Of a DNA stretch of 64,000 nucleotides, positions 20,201 through 31,111 are shown one piece after another; within the stretch, counting starts at the first letter, position 1, and every line of letters begins with the position of its first letter. The notes under the pieces are model-generated. The model was not told the origin of the DNA, ran no database searches, and saw only the letters and a program-made list of their open reading frames with translations. This DNA comes from Scolanthus callimorphus (Eukaryota; Cnidaria; Anthozoa; Actiniaria; Edwardsiidae). The position numbers and the translations under genes were made by a program. Where the stretch lies: assembly GCA_033964015.1 (NCBI GenBank), contig CM066922.1, positions 20,136,507 to 20,200,506 on the forward strand, written 5' to 3'.

Positions 20201-23200
20201 TTAAGTAAGTGCAGTATCTTGATGATCAACTTAACGTTTCAACCAAAAAAAAAATACCCACAGATTTTTCAACCCCCAAGAAAATACCTGGTGAAATGTT
20301 CAACCCAAAAAAATACTTTTACTACAAATTTCATACCCAAAAAAATACATCGGACCCCCCCGTCATTTTTATATCCGAGTACCCCCCCTGGGGGGTAAGG
20401 TTTAAAGGGGCACTCACATGCTTAATTTTTGTACAACCTGTCAAAAATAAGTCTAATTCTAATCACCAAAAATACATTTAAGTTTACCAGAAATAACCAA
20501 AATAACAGTCTGGGTTTGTTAAATGACCTCTTAACTGTTAAATCAATATAAATCTATAGTGTTTCTATCTATTATCAAAAGGATGGATTTGGATTGTGAT
20601 TTGAATAATTTGCTTGTCAGACAAGCATGCGAGTGCCTCTTTAAGAGCCTCAGTCAGCCTCCATTTTGTCAGCCTAGCGACATACCGAGTCACAGAAGGT
20701 TTTTATTCTCACTGTCTGATTTCTATTTTCTTGCCAGCTGAGCCTGCTAGTGAAAACCAAGCATACAGACCTCCTCCTAGAACCAAAGAAGTTACAGTTA
20801 ACGGCCAAACAGTCAAGCTGAAGTTCTGTTTTACCTGTAAAATATTTCGCCCACCGCGGGCATCTCATTGTAGTATGTGTGATAACTGTGTAGGTATGTT
20901 GAATTATTATGCAACTGTTATGTTATTTTACCATATAAGGTCAAAATCAGGTGCAGATACGCAGCTGTATTACACTGTAAAAGCTGTATTACAGTGTTGA
21001 AAGCTGTTTTGAACTATAGTGTTTGTGATACTGTTAGGTACGGAGAAGTATATGCTAGAGCAGATTTCAACCATGAAAACATGGTTGGACCAGCATTATG
21101 GATTTGGCCTCTCACTGGTATGGTCCAGGGCCCAGGGGTACTCAGATCTAAAAATGGCGGGGGCATCCAATGGAGCTCCAAATTTGATACCCCCCAAAAA
21201 TGCCTGAGCCATAAATTTTATACCCCAAAATACCTGCTCCCAAAATTTGATGCTCAAAAAATACCCAACTTTTTTAGCCTAAAAAGGCTATTGAATACCA
21301 GCATACACATGATGCCTGTCCCATTATGTTTTCTGGAAAAAGCTTCAGCTTTAAAGGCAGTATTTTGATGATAGACTAGCCTGTCAGATTTTTCAACCCC
21401 CCAAAAATACCCGATAGAATTTTCAACCCAAAATATAATAAAAATTTAATACCCAAAAAAATATGTCAGACCCCCCATCATTTTTATATCCGAGTACCCC
21501 CTGGGGTCCAGGGCCTACTCCCAGCCAGGGCAGAGAAAAGTTTATTTCTGTTCGAAAGGGGTTAGACCTACTGAGGACCTGTGATAAAGCCCCTGGTAGG
21601 GACCACCCTCAGTGTCTGTGCTTTGGCTGCTAGTGGTGCCATTAGAGACCCAGCATAATTCAGATTCCAGGCTGCAAATCTGGGAATTTGATGTCAAACA
21701 TTTATGTATTTTTAATTTATTTGGCTTTAGTGAAACAAACCACAAAGTGATTGCATTAGTTCTGAAGAAAACCTGCAAGAGTGATTACAAAGTAATTGCA
21801 AATTACCCACAAGAGTCATTAGAATTCTATAACATGGCTCTATGTAGTTTTTCTATAATGAAGATTCTTGTTCTTATCTGAGTTCTCTAATTTTGTTTCA
21901 GAACGTTTTGATCATCATTGCCCATGGGTAAGCTAATCCCCTTTCACAACTTCATTACTTCCATCCTGGCCACTTAAATATGGGACACAGGCTTCCCAAG
22001 ATGAGCTTTTGCTTTGCACACGTGCAGGCTAAATTTTCATTTTTAAGTGCCAGTAACGCTAACGCCACTGCATGTGCAAACTCGGAGACAATTATTACTC
22101 ATATTTTATCGTATAAAACACAATGGCCCTCCATTTTAAAACCCCTGCTTCCATCTTTTTTGTGCACCCTCCCTCCTACCCTCCCCCACAACATTGTATG
22201 GGGGTAGGGGGGGGGGGCAGGAGTGCGGCCGTCAGCACATTAAATGGCAGAGTATGCTGTATTTCTGTACATATTCATCGGTAATAATATTTAAATCAAT
22301 AAGCCGTTCCGATAATTTAGGCCACGATTGTTGTTCCTTGCTATGCAACTTTAAGGTCTGTTCAAGTGGCGCAAGGTGCAATGTCTGTGGTGATGTCATA
22401 CCACGCAGTGTGAATGGCTGGTGATCTTATGGTGATTTCACTTGCGGTGTTGCTGTGATGTCGCAGGCATTTTGAACATGTCCAAATCCCACTGCAATGC
22501 AGGGTTGGCAGATTGCCAACACAACTGACAAATATTGCAGAGACAAATTGCCGGCCGTTCAAACCGTGTGATATGACGTCACCAATCGCCACAGAAATTG
22601 CACCTAAAGTCACAGCTTGTGCCATGTGAACGGGTCTGTAGTTTCTTATGTGTCATCCATTGATTCTCTCTTATTTGCTTTAGGTTGGCAACTGTGTAGG
22701 AAAGAGAAATTACAAGTTTTTCTACATGTTCTTGCTCTCTTTATCCATCCACTGCTGTTATCTGTTTGCCTTTGTTATTATTCACCTAGTTATGTGTAAG
22801 TACATAGTAATGCATGATACAGGGGTTGATTTAGGGGGGCCAAGTGGGCCGCGGCCTCCCCTTTCTCGGGAGATGTTCCCATACATTCACTGTATTTGCT
22901 AAAGGAAATTTGAAAATTTTAGCCCCATGTTTTCACTATCCTCCCCCTCCCCTTCTGAAATTCCTTGATCCGCCCTTGTGATACCCACATTGAGATTTAT
23001 AGAACAAAAATAATGGTTCATTGGAGATATTGTTGGGAGTCATGTGGCAACTACATTTGAATAAAATATCATAGGCAGCTGAGGCAGTGTGACATCAGTA
23101 GACCCCTCCATCCCCAGTGGATGCATCAGTGGACCCCTCCATCCCCAATGGATGCATCAGTAGACCCCTCCATCCCCAGTGGATGCATCAGTGGGCCCCT

Positions 23201-26200
23201 CCATCCACAGTGGATGCATCAGTGGACCCCTCCATCCCCAGTGGATGCATCAGTAGACCCCTCCATCCCCAGTGGATGCATTAGTGGACCCCTCCATCCC
23301 CAGTGGATGCATCAGTAGACCCCTCCATCCCCAGTGGATGCATCAGTAGACCCCTCCATCCCCAGTGGATGCATTAGTGGACCCCTCCATCCCCAGTGGA
23401 TGCATCAGTGGACCCCTCCATCCCCAGTGGATGCATCAGTAGACCCCTCCATCCCCAGTGGATGCATTAGTAGACCCCTCCATCTCCAGCGGATGCATCA
23501 GTGGACCCCTCCATCCCCAGTGGATGCATTAGTGGACCCCTCCATTGCCAGTGGATGCATCAATGTACCCCTCCATCCCCAGTGGATGCATCAGTGGACC
23601 CCTCCATCCCCAGTGGATGCATCAGTGGACCCCTCCATCCCCCTGAACGCATCAGTGGACCCCTCCATCCCCAGTGGATCTAAGAATAGATGTAGGGCAA
23701 GGCTAATACATCAGTGTTGTAAATGTCCTCTTTCTTTGCAGTAACCAATGATGGGAATTCTTTTGTGGAAGCTATGAAAGAATCTCCTGCTAGATATCCT
23801 TTATAAACTTGACCTGCTAATGGCTTATGGCGATATATTATATAGCTCATCTTGTAATTTTAGTTAAATCCTAAGAGCATTACCAAGTGTTTAAATAAAG
23901 GTTACTATTGCTAGTGTAAACAGGATTCAATTTTGGCCCGATCTTGTCACACGATGTTGAACTTGTTTCAAGCATGTTTGAAACTCTTTGCAACTTGATG
24001 TGATTTTGAACACCGAAATTGCAAAATATTTCCATCTTGTTAGACGTTTACACTAGCAGTTTGGATTTGCAACAGGGAGAAAAATCACCCTGACTTTCAT
24101 GCATTGTAGCATATAACAGGTTTCATACGCATCTTGAAAATTCTTGAATGTCCTTGATTTTCACTTCCTTCCTGGAAAATCCTTGAAAGTCCTGGAATTT
24201 TGAGGAAAATCCTGGAAAACTCCTGGAAAAATGTTTCAACTCAAATGTGGTTGAATGAGTCAGTTTTGTGATTCTGATTTTTGGCTGCAAATCATGACAG
24301 CCTCTACAAACCTTTCAACTACGCCACCAATAGAGCCTCTGATGTTGCCCCTGTCCGTTTCTTAGCCAGGAATAAATTGCTGAAGATCTGTCCAATATAG
24401 TTACCTAAAGAAGCTTTTTTTAAAGTGTGCATGTTTTTTTTTGTGTGTGTTTTACACCATAAAATCTCCTGAAAAAATATCTAAAGACCTCCTGGAAAGT
24501 CCTGTGTTCTGTCATCCAGAAAGCGTACAAAACCTTATCATACTTTATATATTTATCCTTGACTGATGTCACTATCCTAGAAGCTGTTGTATGTTTCTTC
24601 TCCGTCTGGTCCATTGTAGGATTAACAGGTTTCCATACTTACTTAGTGGCCACCAACCAAACTACTAATGAAGATGTGAGTCTGTGTGTGTCCATTGTTG
24701 CACTTTGCTTTGTCCTCCATTAAAATTTGAAGTTATGTCTAAATTCTCTATTATTTTGCAGATAAAAGGTTCTTTTTCCTCCCGGCGAGGTCAAGATAAT
24801 TATAACCCATATAGCATAGGAAACTCTTGTGGCAATTGTTCAGTTGTTCTTTGTGGCCCTATGGAGCCAAGGTAAGTAAACAAACAGACAGACAGACACA
24901 GACAGAATGTAATGACTATTTTTGTCCTTTGGGTGATTCGCATGATTTTGAGGGAACCGAGAAAAATTTGCATCATCTCGGATTTTTCCAAACGTTTTTC
25001 ATCTGAAGTGTGATATAGAAATCTGGGTTGAGTAGCCCCTTATAATTTATGATATACTTGGTTTATTGTGTCATGCTTTGACTTGCCAATGTTTGTTTCC
25101 TTTTGCAGTCTAATAAACAGAAGAGGAATTGTGATTCCTGATCCTCCCGAATCCGACAAATATGGGGCACTACGAACAACACAGGTATCCTTAAGCTCTC
25201 TCAGCCAGCCTGTTCTACATAATGTAAGGCTTGACACCCATACATGTTTATTATCAGAATTTTGTATTCGCCACCGTGTTTAATGTGTTGCCATTTTAGG
25301 GACCGGTCATTATTTATGTCGGAGAGGGGGGTGGAGGAGAAATACCTGTGATCCAAAAAAATTTCAAGAACCCCACCTGATAGCATTGATTGTTTTCGGG
25401 AGCCCCCCTCTGATAGACTGAAACATTTCAGGACCCCCCTTCCCCTCCATCCATGTCAGTCAAAATGATTCAAACAGGTCCTAAAGGGGGTCCGAATCCC
25501 ATTTCTCAGTGTAAAAGTTTCGCAAGATCCCAGTCCTGAAGTTTTCCCAGTCAAAGTTTTCAAAATCCCAGCGTTAAAAAGTGACTTTTAGACACGTGTA
25601 CAGAGTGTTTGTATTGCAGTCGTAGGGCAAAATTTTAAAAGCAGTTCACAAATTTTTTAAAGCCACTCTTTACAGACATTGATATTTCATTGTTGGTTCA
25701 GTTAAAAGCAAATTGACCCATTTCTAGTTCTATTGGCCAAATCCCAGTGACTCCAATCCCATTTCCAAGCCCAACATAAGGTCTCCCACAATGGCTATCA
25801 TGGCAAGTCACTAAAACCTCCCCCTCTCTTTTCTGAAGGCAGTATCTGGGTCTCTTACAATGATCAGGAGTGTTAAAATTGAGTAGATGGCGAGCGCGTA
25901 GCGCGAACCGAATTTTTTTAGACTTTTTGCTGATATAGACAAAATAATTGTTTCTCAAGACCCCCCTTAACTGCCATTTTCGCCTTTCAAGACCCCCCTT
26001 GTGTTCGCTTAAAAATTTCAGGGCCCCCCATTTTCTCCTCCACCCCCCCTCCGACTTAAATAATGGATTAGGAGCAGGGGTGGCGGGGGCATAACTGTGC
26101 AAATGGTGCCCCTGTATTCACTCGGGTGACGTCACATCTATATAACCATGTGTTCGGCCAAATGGCCTGGGACAGACCACGGGTACACTCGACAACGCAC

Positions 26201-26354
26201 GCTATCTATATGTGAGTAATAACACTGTTTTTTTTTTCCCTTACAGCCTCATGATCGCCCAGCTTCGCCAAATGGCATCAGTCAAGTAACCACTGTAGAC
26301 GAGACTGCTCCTACTAACAAAGATCAACCTAAACACCATCGGAGGATGCTCTGA
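17283..26354 (+). CDS. ZDHHC14: ZDHHC14-like DHHC palmitoyltransferase
   Basis: Ten exons: 17283-17467, 19821-19981, 20738-20893, 21902-21927, 22684-22795, 23742-23793, 24573-24675, 24762-24871, 25109-25184, 26247-26354. All phases agree, giving 362 codons. Transfers palmitate to protein cysteines in Golgi/endosomal membranes. Domain order: [22 protein letters not shown]1, TM2 ([20 protein letters not shown]), [10 protein letters not shown], the Cys-rich zinc-binding domain ([15 protein letters not shown]), catalytic HHCPW with DHHC encoded by the 26-base exon, TM3 and TM4, then the TTxE motif NQTTNEDIKG and a YNPYS stretch. [20 protein letters not shown] closely resembles vertebrate ZDHHC14 rather than ZDHHC9. 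Intron 23794-24572 is U12-type AT-AC. The first in-frame ATG is 17283; 17322 is an alternative start. The exon 2 donor sits inside a transposon target duplication. Confidence 0.93.
19411..19570. repeat. long near-perfect palindrome, ~75-bp arms
   Basis: CACTTAATGACTGCTCTCGA at the left is mirrored by TCGAGAGTCCAGTCATTAAG at the right. Both arms run inward through AGCGAGTTTT and CTTGATGTTTCCC. Lies in ZDHHC14 intron 1. Probably a MITE. Confidence 0.75.
19988..20392. mobile_element. hAT-like MITE, copy 1, at a splice donor
   Basis: Termini CCCAGGGGGGTACTTGG / CCGAGTACCCCCCCTGGG, with an 8-bp target duplication GGGTAAGG (19980-19987, 20393-20400). The interior is a series of ATACCCAAAAAATACC-like words. 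A second copy at 21131-21505 has its own 8-bp duplication. Eight-base duplications fit hAT elements. The left duplication overlaps the exon 2 donor of ZDHHC14. Confidence 0.82.
20406..20640. mobile_element. piggyBac-like MITE, copy 2
   Basis: Termini AGGGGCACTCACATGCTTAA / GCATGCGAGTGCCTCT with TTAA at 20402-20405 and 20641-20644. It begins 13 bases after the end of the hAT-like MITE, in ZDHHC14 intron 2. Confidence 0.75.
21131..21505. mobile_element. hAT-like MITE, copy 2
   Basis: Same family as 19988-20392, same orientation. Flanked by the 8-bp duplication GTCCAGGG (21123-21130, 21506-21513). Lies in ZDHHC14 intron 3. Confidence 0.82.
22355..22636. mobile_element. GTTCACAC-type MITE, second subfamily, copy 1
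   Basis: Collinear with 47223-47543. Both share GTGATCTTATGGTGATTTCA-like and GCAGGCATTTTGAACATG-like blocks and end in a GTGAACGGG word. The left end is eroded here (GGTCTGTTCAAGTGGCG). In ZDHHC14 intron 4. Confidence 0.65.
22820..22980. repeat. dispersed repeat family R2, copy 1
   Basis: CAGGGGTTGATTTAGGGG start and CTTGATCCGCCCTTG end form approximate inverted ends. Copy 2 is at 28150-28296. Fragments near 28860 and 35140 keep the TTCCTGGATCYGCCC end. Confidence 0.6.
23089..23681. repeat. 31-bp minisatellite, about 19 copies
   Basis: Unit: ATGCATCAGTGGACCCCTCC followed by ATCCCCAGTGG. GTGG and GTAG variants alternate between units. Ends 60 bases before ZDHHC14 exon 6. Open frames through it are a property of the repeat. 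Confidence 0.95.
23794..24572 (+). other. U12-type AT-AC intron of ZDHHC14
   Basis: The intron begins ATATCCTTTA, a full match to the U12 donor ATATCCTT. It ends with the branch-site-like ATCCTTGACT at 24555-24564 followed by GATGTCAC, so the terminal dinucleotides are AT and AC. Joining AG (23792-23793) to TATCCTAGAA restores the conserved [13 protein letters not shown] block in frame. No GT-AG alternative does this. An R3 repeat (24117-24530) fills much of it. Confidence 0.9.
24117..24530. repeat. dispersed repeat family R3, copy 1
   Basis: Contains runs of CCTGGAAAATCCTTGAAAGT words, then GGCTGCAAATCATGACA, and ends CATCCAGAAAGCGTACAAAA. Copy 2 at 26940-27335 is collinear. The ends (GGTTTCATACGC and GCGTACAAAACC) are loosely complementary. 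Confidence 0.65.
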
Positions 26355-26652
26355 AAGCAGACAGTGAGAAAGGGCTGGTGAAATTGAGCAGTGTCTGATC
26401 ATGTGCATTGATGGGATAAATATTAACAATATTATACGGGGATTCTGCAAGGTTGCCCCATCTTGCCAGATAAACGATCAAGGCACAGGAATCGAGGAGG
26501 ACCACCTGCAGGGATGTGCATTTCTTACATTAAAAATCGACAGGAATCATACAGAAAATGATGTTTCAAGAGGTTGACAAAAACGTTTTCCTTTGGAATA
26601 CTATATTAGTACTATATCTATAGTACTATATCTCACCAAGACGAGAAACAGA

Positions 26653-26658
26653 AATAAA
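26653..26658 (+). terminator. candidate polyadenylation signal for ZDHHC14
   Basis: AATAAA, about 300 bases after the stop at 26354. It is the first canonical hexamer I see downstream on this strand. Confidence 0.35.
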
Positions 26659-26939
26659 ATAAGGATTCAAACATAAGAACTTTATTGGGCAAACGTAAAG
26701 AAATAAAACAGTTCTTACAATCTTTTGTGATATATTGTATTTCATGACATAAAAAGATCAACAACAAAATGGGAACTTTCAAATATATGAAAATAAAAAA
26801 GCATGGATTGACCATCGCTTTATATTTAAGTCTTGTCGGATTGCATTCATATTTTGCCATATAATTTTTATTTCCAAACAGTTTTTGCCGACTCACTTGT
26901 TAGACAACATTTGCTAACAAATGAAAGAACACATATAAT

Positions 26940-27335
26940 CAGGGTTCTTACACGTCCTGGAAATCCTTGAATATCCTGGGATTTCATTTTCATCCTGGAA
27001 GTCCTGGACGAAAGTCCTGGTCGAAAGTCCTGGTCGAAAGTCCTGGACTGTTCAGGAAAATCCTGTAAAAATTCCCGGAAAATTGTGTCAGTTCCATGGA
27101 TCTGATTTTAGGCTGCAAATTATGACATCAGCACTGCTATCATACTGCAACAATAGAAAAGAAAGCATGTAAAATGCCGTAGATCGGACCAATATTGTAA
27201 GCAGCTTCCTTTAAAAAGCGTGAATGTCTTACGGGGGAGGACATTTCTACCCCATAAAAACTCCTGGAAAACTAACTAAAGACCTCCTTTAAAATCCTGG
27301 GTTTTCGGCATTCAGAAAGCGTACGAACCCCGTAT
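26940..27335. repeat. dispersed repeat family R3, copy 2
   Basis: Collinear with 24117-24530, with a local triplication of GAAAGTCCTGGTC near 27010-27045. Ends CATTCAGAAAGCGTACGAAC. Confidence 0.65.
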
Positions 27336-28690
27336 AATAGAGCCGTAGACGTAGAGGCAGGGAGTGTAAACCGAGCTCTTTCGGGCGCCATATGGCCTTA
27401 GGATTTTATTAGTTGCAGGCACAGCATTATTTTGCAAAACTTTAGGCGAATCTCAGTGCAACAGGCCATTTGCAGCTGAACAGCCATGTGCTTGTTATTT
27501 CGCTAGGAGCCTATGAATAGACCTAGATTTCCAAGGGTAAATCAACATAGCGTGACTGGAGGGCAAACTTTTTAGTTGACTTGTTTACGAAATCGGACAG
27601 AAATTTATCTGTTAGCGTGGCATAATTGAAGTTAATTGAGCAGGTTGATACATTTCAACTTTTTTTTTTTTTTGCTCTCTTGTACAACCACGTGACTGAT
27701 GAACTGCAAAAGCCCTAATGCAAGGCAGTACCGGAACTTGTATCAAACTCCCCCCCAAAACATTTGCAGGCCCTGCAGGCCTATGGGCTGCTTATGTAAC
27801 TGACTCCTGGAAGGGAGCACAAAATAAAGCATACTGAGGGGCACCCAATTCTTGTAATTTCTCATGTCAAGTTTTGTTATAAGTTTCTTTTTTATGATAG
27901 TTTGGCAGGGCTCGCTCCTAGCAAAGTTTGCAAGTTTGCCACAGAATTTCCAAGCAACAAAGTTCTGTAAGAAATTCTAGGTAATGTTTTACTCCAAATA
28001 TTGTGGTTGCTATTTCTGCTTCTGTGAGGGTTTTTATTTGCTTAACAGCGAATTCTATTTTTTATTCAAAACTGTGCCAAAAAAGGCAAGTTGGCAGTTT
28101 TGTGTTTTGGTCAGCTGGCAAAGTTTTATTTTTCTGGCAAAGAGATGGTCAGGGGTGGATTTAGGGGTGGCAGGGGGGTCGCAGCTTCCCCTTACTCGGG
28201 AGATTTTCCGCTACATTTACTGTATTTGCTGAGGAAACTCATCCAATGTTTTCACTATCCAGCGCCCCTTTCTGAAATTCCTGGATCCGCCCCTGACGGT
28301 TACATTAGGGAGATAACTTTTCTGGCAAATTCTGACTGCAAAGTCATAAACGTTTTCCATGTGGGACTCCTGCCTTTCTCACACTTTTGTACATATTAAT
28401 TTGTTTCACCGTATCACCACCTCTACTTCAAAGACCACATTTATTTGTAACTTATACTTGTACAAACCACAAAAACATGTTTTATATCGCTCAGGTCTAG
28501 AAAACAAATTTGTAACAAGTAAGTGGGTGTAAGATTTGAAAATAAAGAATTCTTAATTTCTGTGAATATTTTTAAGTTGTAGTCTACCAGCTTGTTTTAT
28601 GTTCAAACCTAAAGCTTAGTCAGTATGATACTATCTCTGAAAAGCCTGCAGGTAAACTCTGTAAAATACTCAGTGGCAGATCAAAGAAAG
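27336..28690. other. intergenic, repeats only
   Basis: Between ZDHHC14 and the first BTB-Kelch unit. Apart from R2 copy 2 I recognise nothing. No coding sequence is supported on either strand. Confidence 0.4.
28150..28296. repeat. dispersed repeat family R2, copy 2
   Basis: CAGGGGTGGATTTAGGGG to CCTGGATCCGCCCCTG. The ends are complementary (CAGGGG / CCCCTG), and the interior contains TTACTGTATTTGCTGAGG. Confidence 0.6.
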
Positions 28691-29229
28691 AACACTCGGC
28701 CTTTGGGCCTCAACTTTCCATGAGGTTCTCAATTTTGTTCAGTGACTTCATTACGTTGTCTCTTAAAAAAGCCTTTTCACCAATCTCGTAGCTTGATTTT
28801 GAAATCATGGTGCACTTTGCATGCAAAAGAACAAAATAAAAATAATACTCGATGGTCCCCCTCTTAAAAAATTCCTGGATCTGCCCCATTCCTTCCTGCA
28901 ATAGCAACTGTTTTGTGTCAGTCAGTGTTACTGCAATAGCCCTACCAGCCTCTTCCCTATGTGGCGATGGCTACATTACAACTAACACTAGTGTGACCCA
29001 ATCTTCCAAACTAAACAAGAGCAAGCTCTAATGAAGACCATACTATTATTGATGATGGCCTTAAAATTAATGAAAACTCTGAAGTCTGACGCTTGTAGAT
29101 TAAAAGTTTGGTCAAATGCCAACCATTTTATGAGTTACTCATATTCTTGAGGGTGTTTTTTATCTCAGAAAACCCAGGCAGGCTATCTTGAGACAAACTA
29201 GTAATTGGCTTATAAGTCACAGTCTTGGT

Positions 29230-31048
29230 TTAAGGAGCTGCATCAGACAATGGCTTGAATTGTGCAATACTTGATTTGGGGATTCAGACAGAAGCACCAC
29301 TTAGGTAAAGGTGAGAGCTACCAGAATCCTTGTTTTTGAGGGCAGTAACTGAGCTTTCTGACCAGGTTTCACTTTCTGGATCATAAGTCAGTGTGTGCAG
29401 CCTCAATGTATTTGAAACATTCCTGTTGGCATCTGTTGTACCTGGCGAAATTGTTGCACTTCCAATGACGAATATTTCCTCATCACAGTGAACCATTATG
29501 CCACCAGCTATAAAGCAAGATGACCTGGGAATTTTGGACCAGGTGTTGGAGCTGATGTCATACACCTCATTGTAGGTGCATTCTGTCTTTGTTAGTCCTA
29601 GAATTCGAAAAAGCTTTCCATTGGTGATGACACATGCATCTTCTTTGGAATAAATGTTTGCAGGAGCTAGCAATGTCCAGAATCAGACGTTTTGTCATAC
29701 CTTTCAAGAGAGCAGTTATATAGTAGGTTTTTCTCTCTGTGCTATAACTCATACCCCCTAACACATAGATGCTTTTCTTGTCGCATGCAACTGATGGACA
29801 TTTCCTTGAATGATTCAAAAACAGCAACAGGTTGTAGTGATGAGTTGTAAGCAATTGCATATGTCTTAACTTCAACTGCAGTTTTTCTTGTCATTTGGAA
29901 CAGCATACTCGCCTCCAACAAAGTATAATAAGCTTTCAAAGCATGCCACTCTGAAATCTTTTATTTCATATTCAACAGAACCTAAACTTGACCAAGTGCA
30001 TGTAACCAAGTCAAATTTATCAATATAGATTGAAGAGCCCAGCCCCTTTCTTACTATGATCATTGCACCTTTTCCATCATACACTGCAGTCCCACAACCA
30101 AATTCTGGAAAGCTGTTAGACACTGGTATCTGGTACCAGCTTTTAGTTGTTGGAATAAAACACCAGGGACCTCTAGCAACTTTGGAAGAGCCCTTTGGAA
30201 AAACCACAACAGCATCAATGTAGGGGTCAAGGCAAGGTCTTGGATGCTGCACATTTGCAGTGGTTGGTATCAATCTGTTTTCATTGCTTTCAATCAACAA
30301 TCGTAGACAGTTTGGATCTGAGGTAACAAGGTTCTCACTGACAACTAGATGAGTAAAGGAAATCGTTTGACAGTGAAGAGAGGCGAACACTTGAAAGTAG
30401 TTCAAAGAATACTTCCTTTCTCTCCTCCCTATATTTCACCCAGTCAAGAACTGCCTTGAAGACAATTTCTTCATTTCGCACCACAAGATCTTCACTACAT
30501 AAAATCTCTTGAAGTGTTTCCAGGCAAATCTTTACAAATATTAGAATTCATCCAAGCTGCCTCAAAATTCTCAATAATCATATCCATTGCTGCTTTTTCA
30601 AGCCTGCTGCTCTTATATTGCACAGCAAACTGATGCGTAGAGAAGTAATCATCGTACACATTTTTTACTGTGTCAGCCATGTACTGGTCAACGGCCACCT
30701 TAAGTTTGTCAAGCATTAGAAAGTCAGCTACCATTATAATTTGCTTGGCTGTATCTGGACTTATCTCAATATCTCCGGTATAAACAAAGCCTAGTACGTT
30801 TTCTACTATATCGGCGTCAAACTCGTTCAGTTCCACTTATTCTCGGTCTGTTCTTTCATCTCAGAGGAGAACAATCCTGCGAAGAAGCCTCCACATGCCC
30901 CTAGGACGGCTCTGTGCACAGGAAACTCGCGGCCTTGAACGGCCACCATCGCATCACAAAAGGTATCAGATCCACGGTACTCATTCAGACGATGTAAAAT
31001 ATCACTCCTGTGATCTCCAACGGAGAGTGTCTTCGTGTTATCAGCCAT
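29230..31048 (-). pseudogene. BTB-BACK-Kelch (KLHL family) copy 1, frame-disrupted
   Basis: From ATG at 31048: the BTB domain (HRSDILHRLNEYRGSDTFCD, EFPVHRAVLGACGGFFAGLF), BACK domain, then Kelch blades (ARGPWCFIPTTKSWY, SVEYEIKDFRVACFE, YVLGGMSYS, NTWSKIPRSSCFIAG), stop at 29230-29232. KLHL proteins are usually substrate adaptors of CUL3 ubiquitin ligases. The gene is intronless in genomic DNA. Frame breaks are visible near 30836 (a TTT run reduced to TT), about 30530, 30390, 29890 and 29660. About 60 bases upstream of the ATG the locus is split by a 2.9 kb foldback element. Collinear copies are at 43046-44867 and 56570-58404. Subfamily not assigned. Confidence 0.85.
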
Positions 31049-31111
31049 TCTCTCGAATTCTCACACTTCACTGTTTGAATTCCTGTACACTCCGACACTC
31101 CGCTTGCATAA

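Noticed and set aside
23089..23681. CRISPR-like array
   Set aside because: Direct tandem units with no spacers, in a eukaryotic intron. The satellite at 49424-55690 is likewise contiguous tandem repeat.
23121..23744. 136-residue repetitive protein ([16 protein letters not shown] type)
   Set aside because: It is the frame-cycling translation of a 31-bp minisatellite inside a ZDHHC14 intron.
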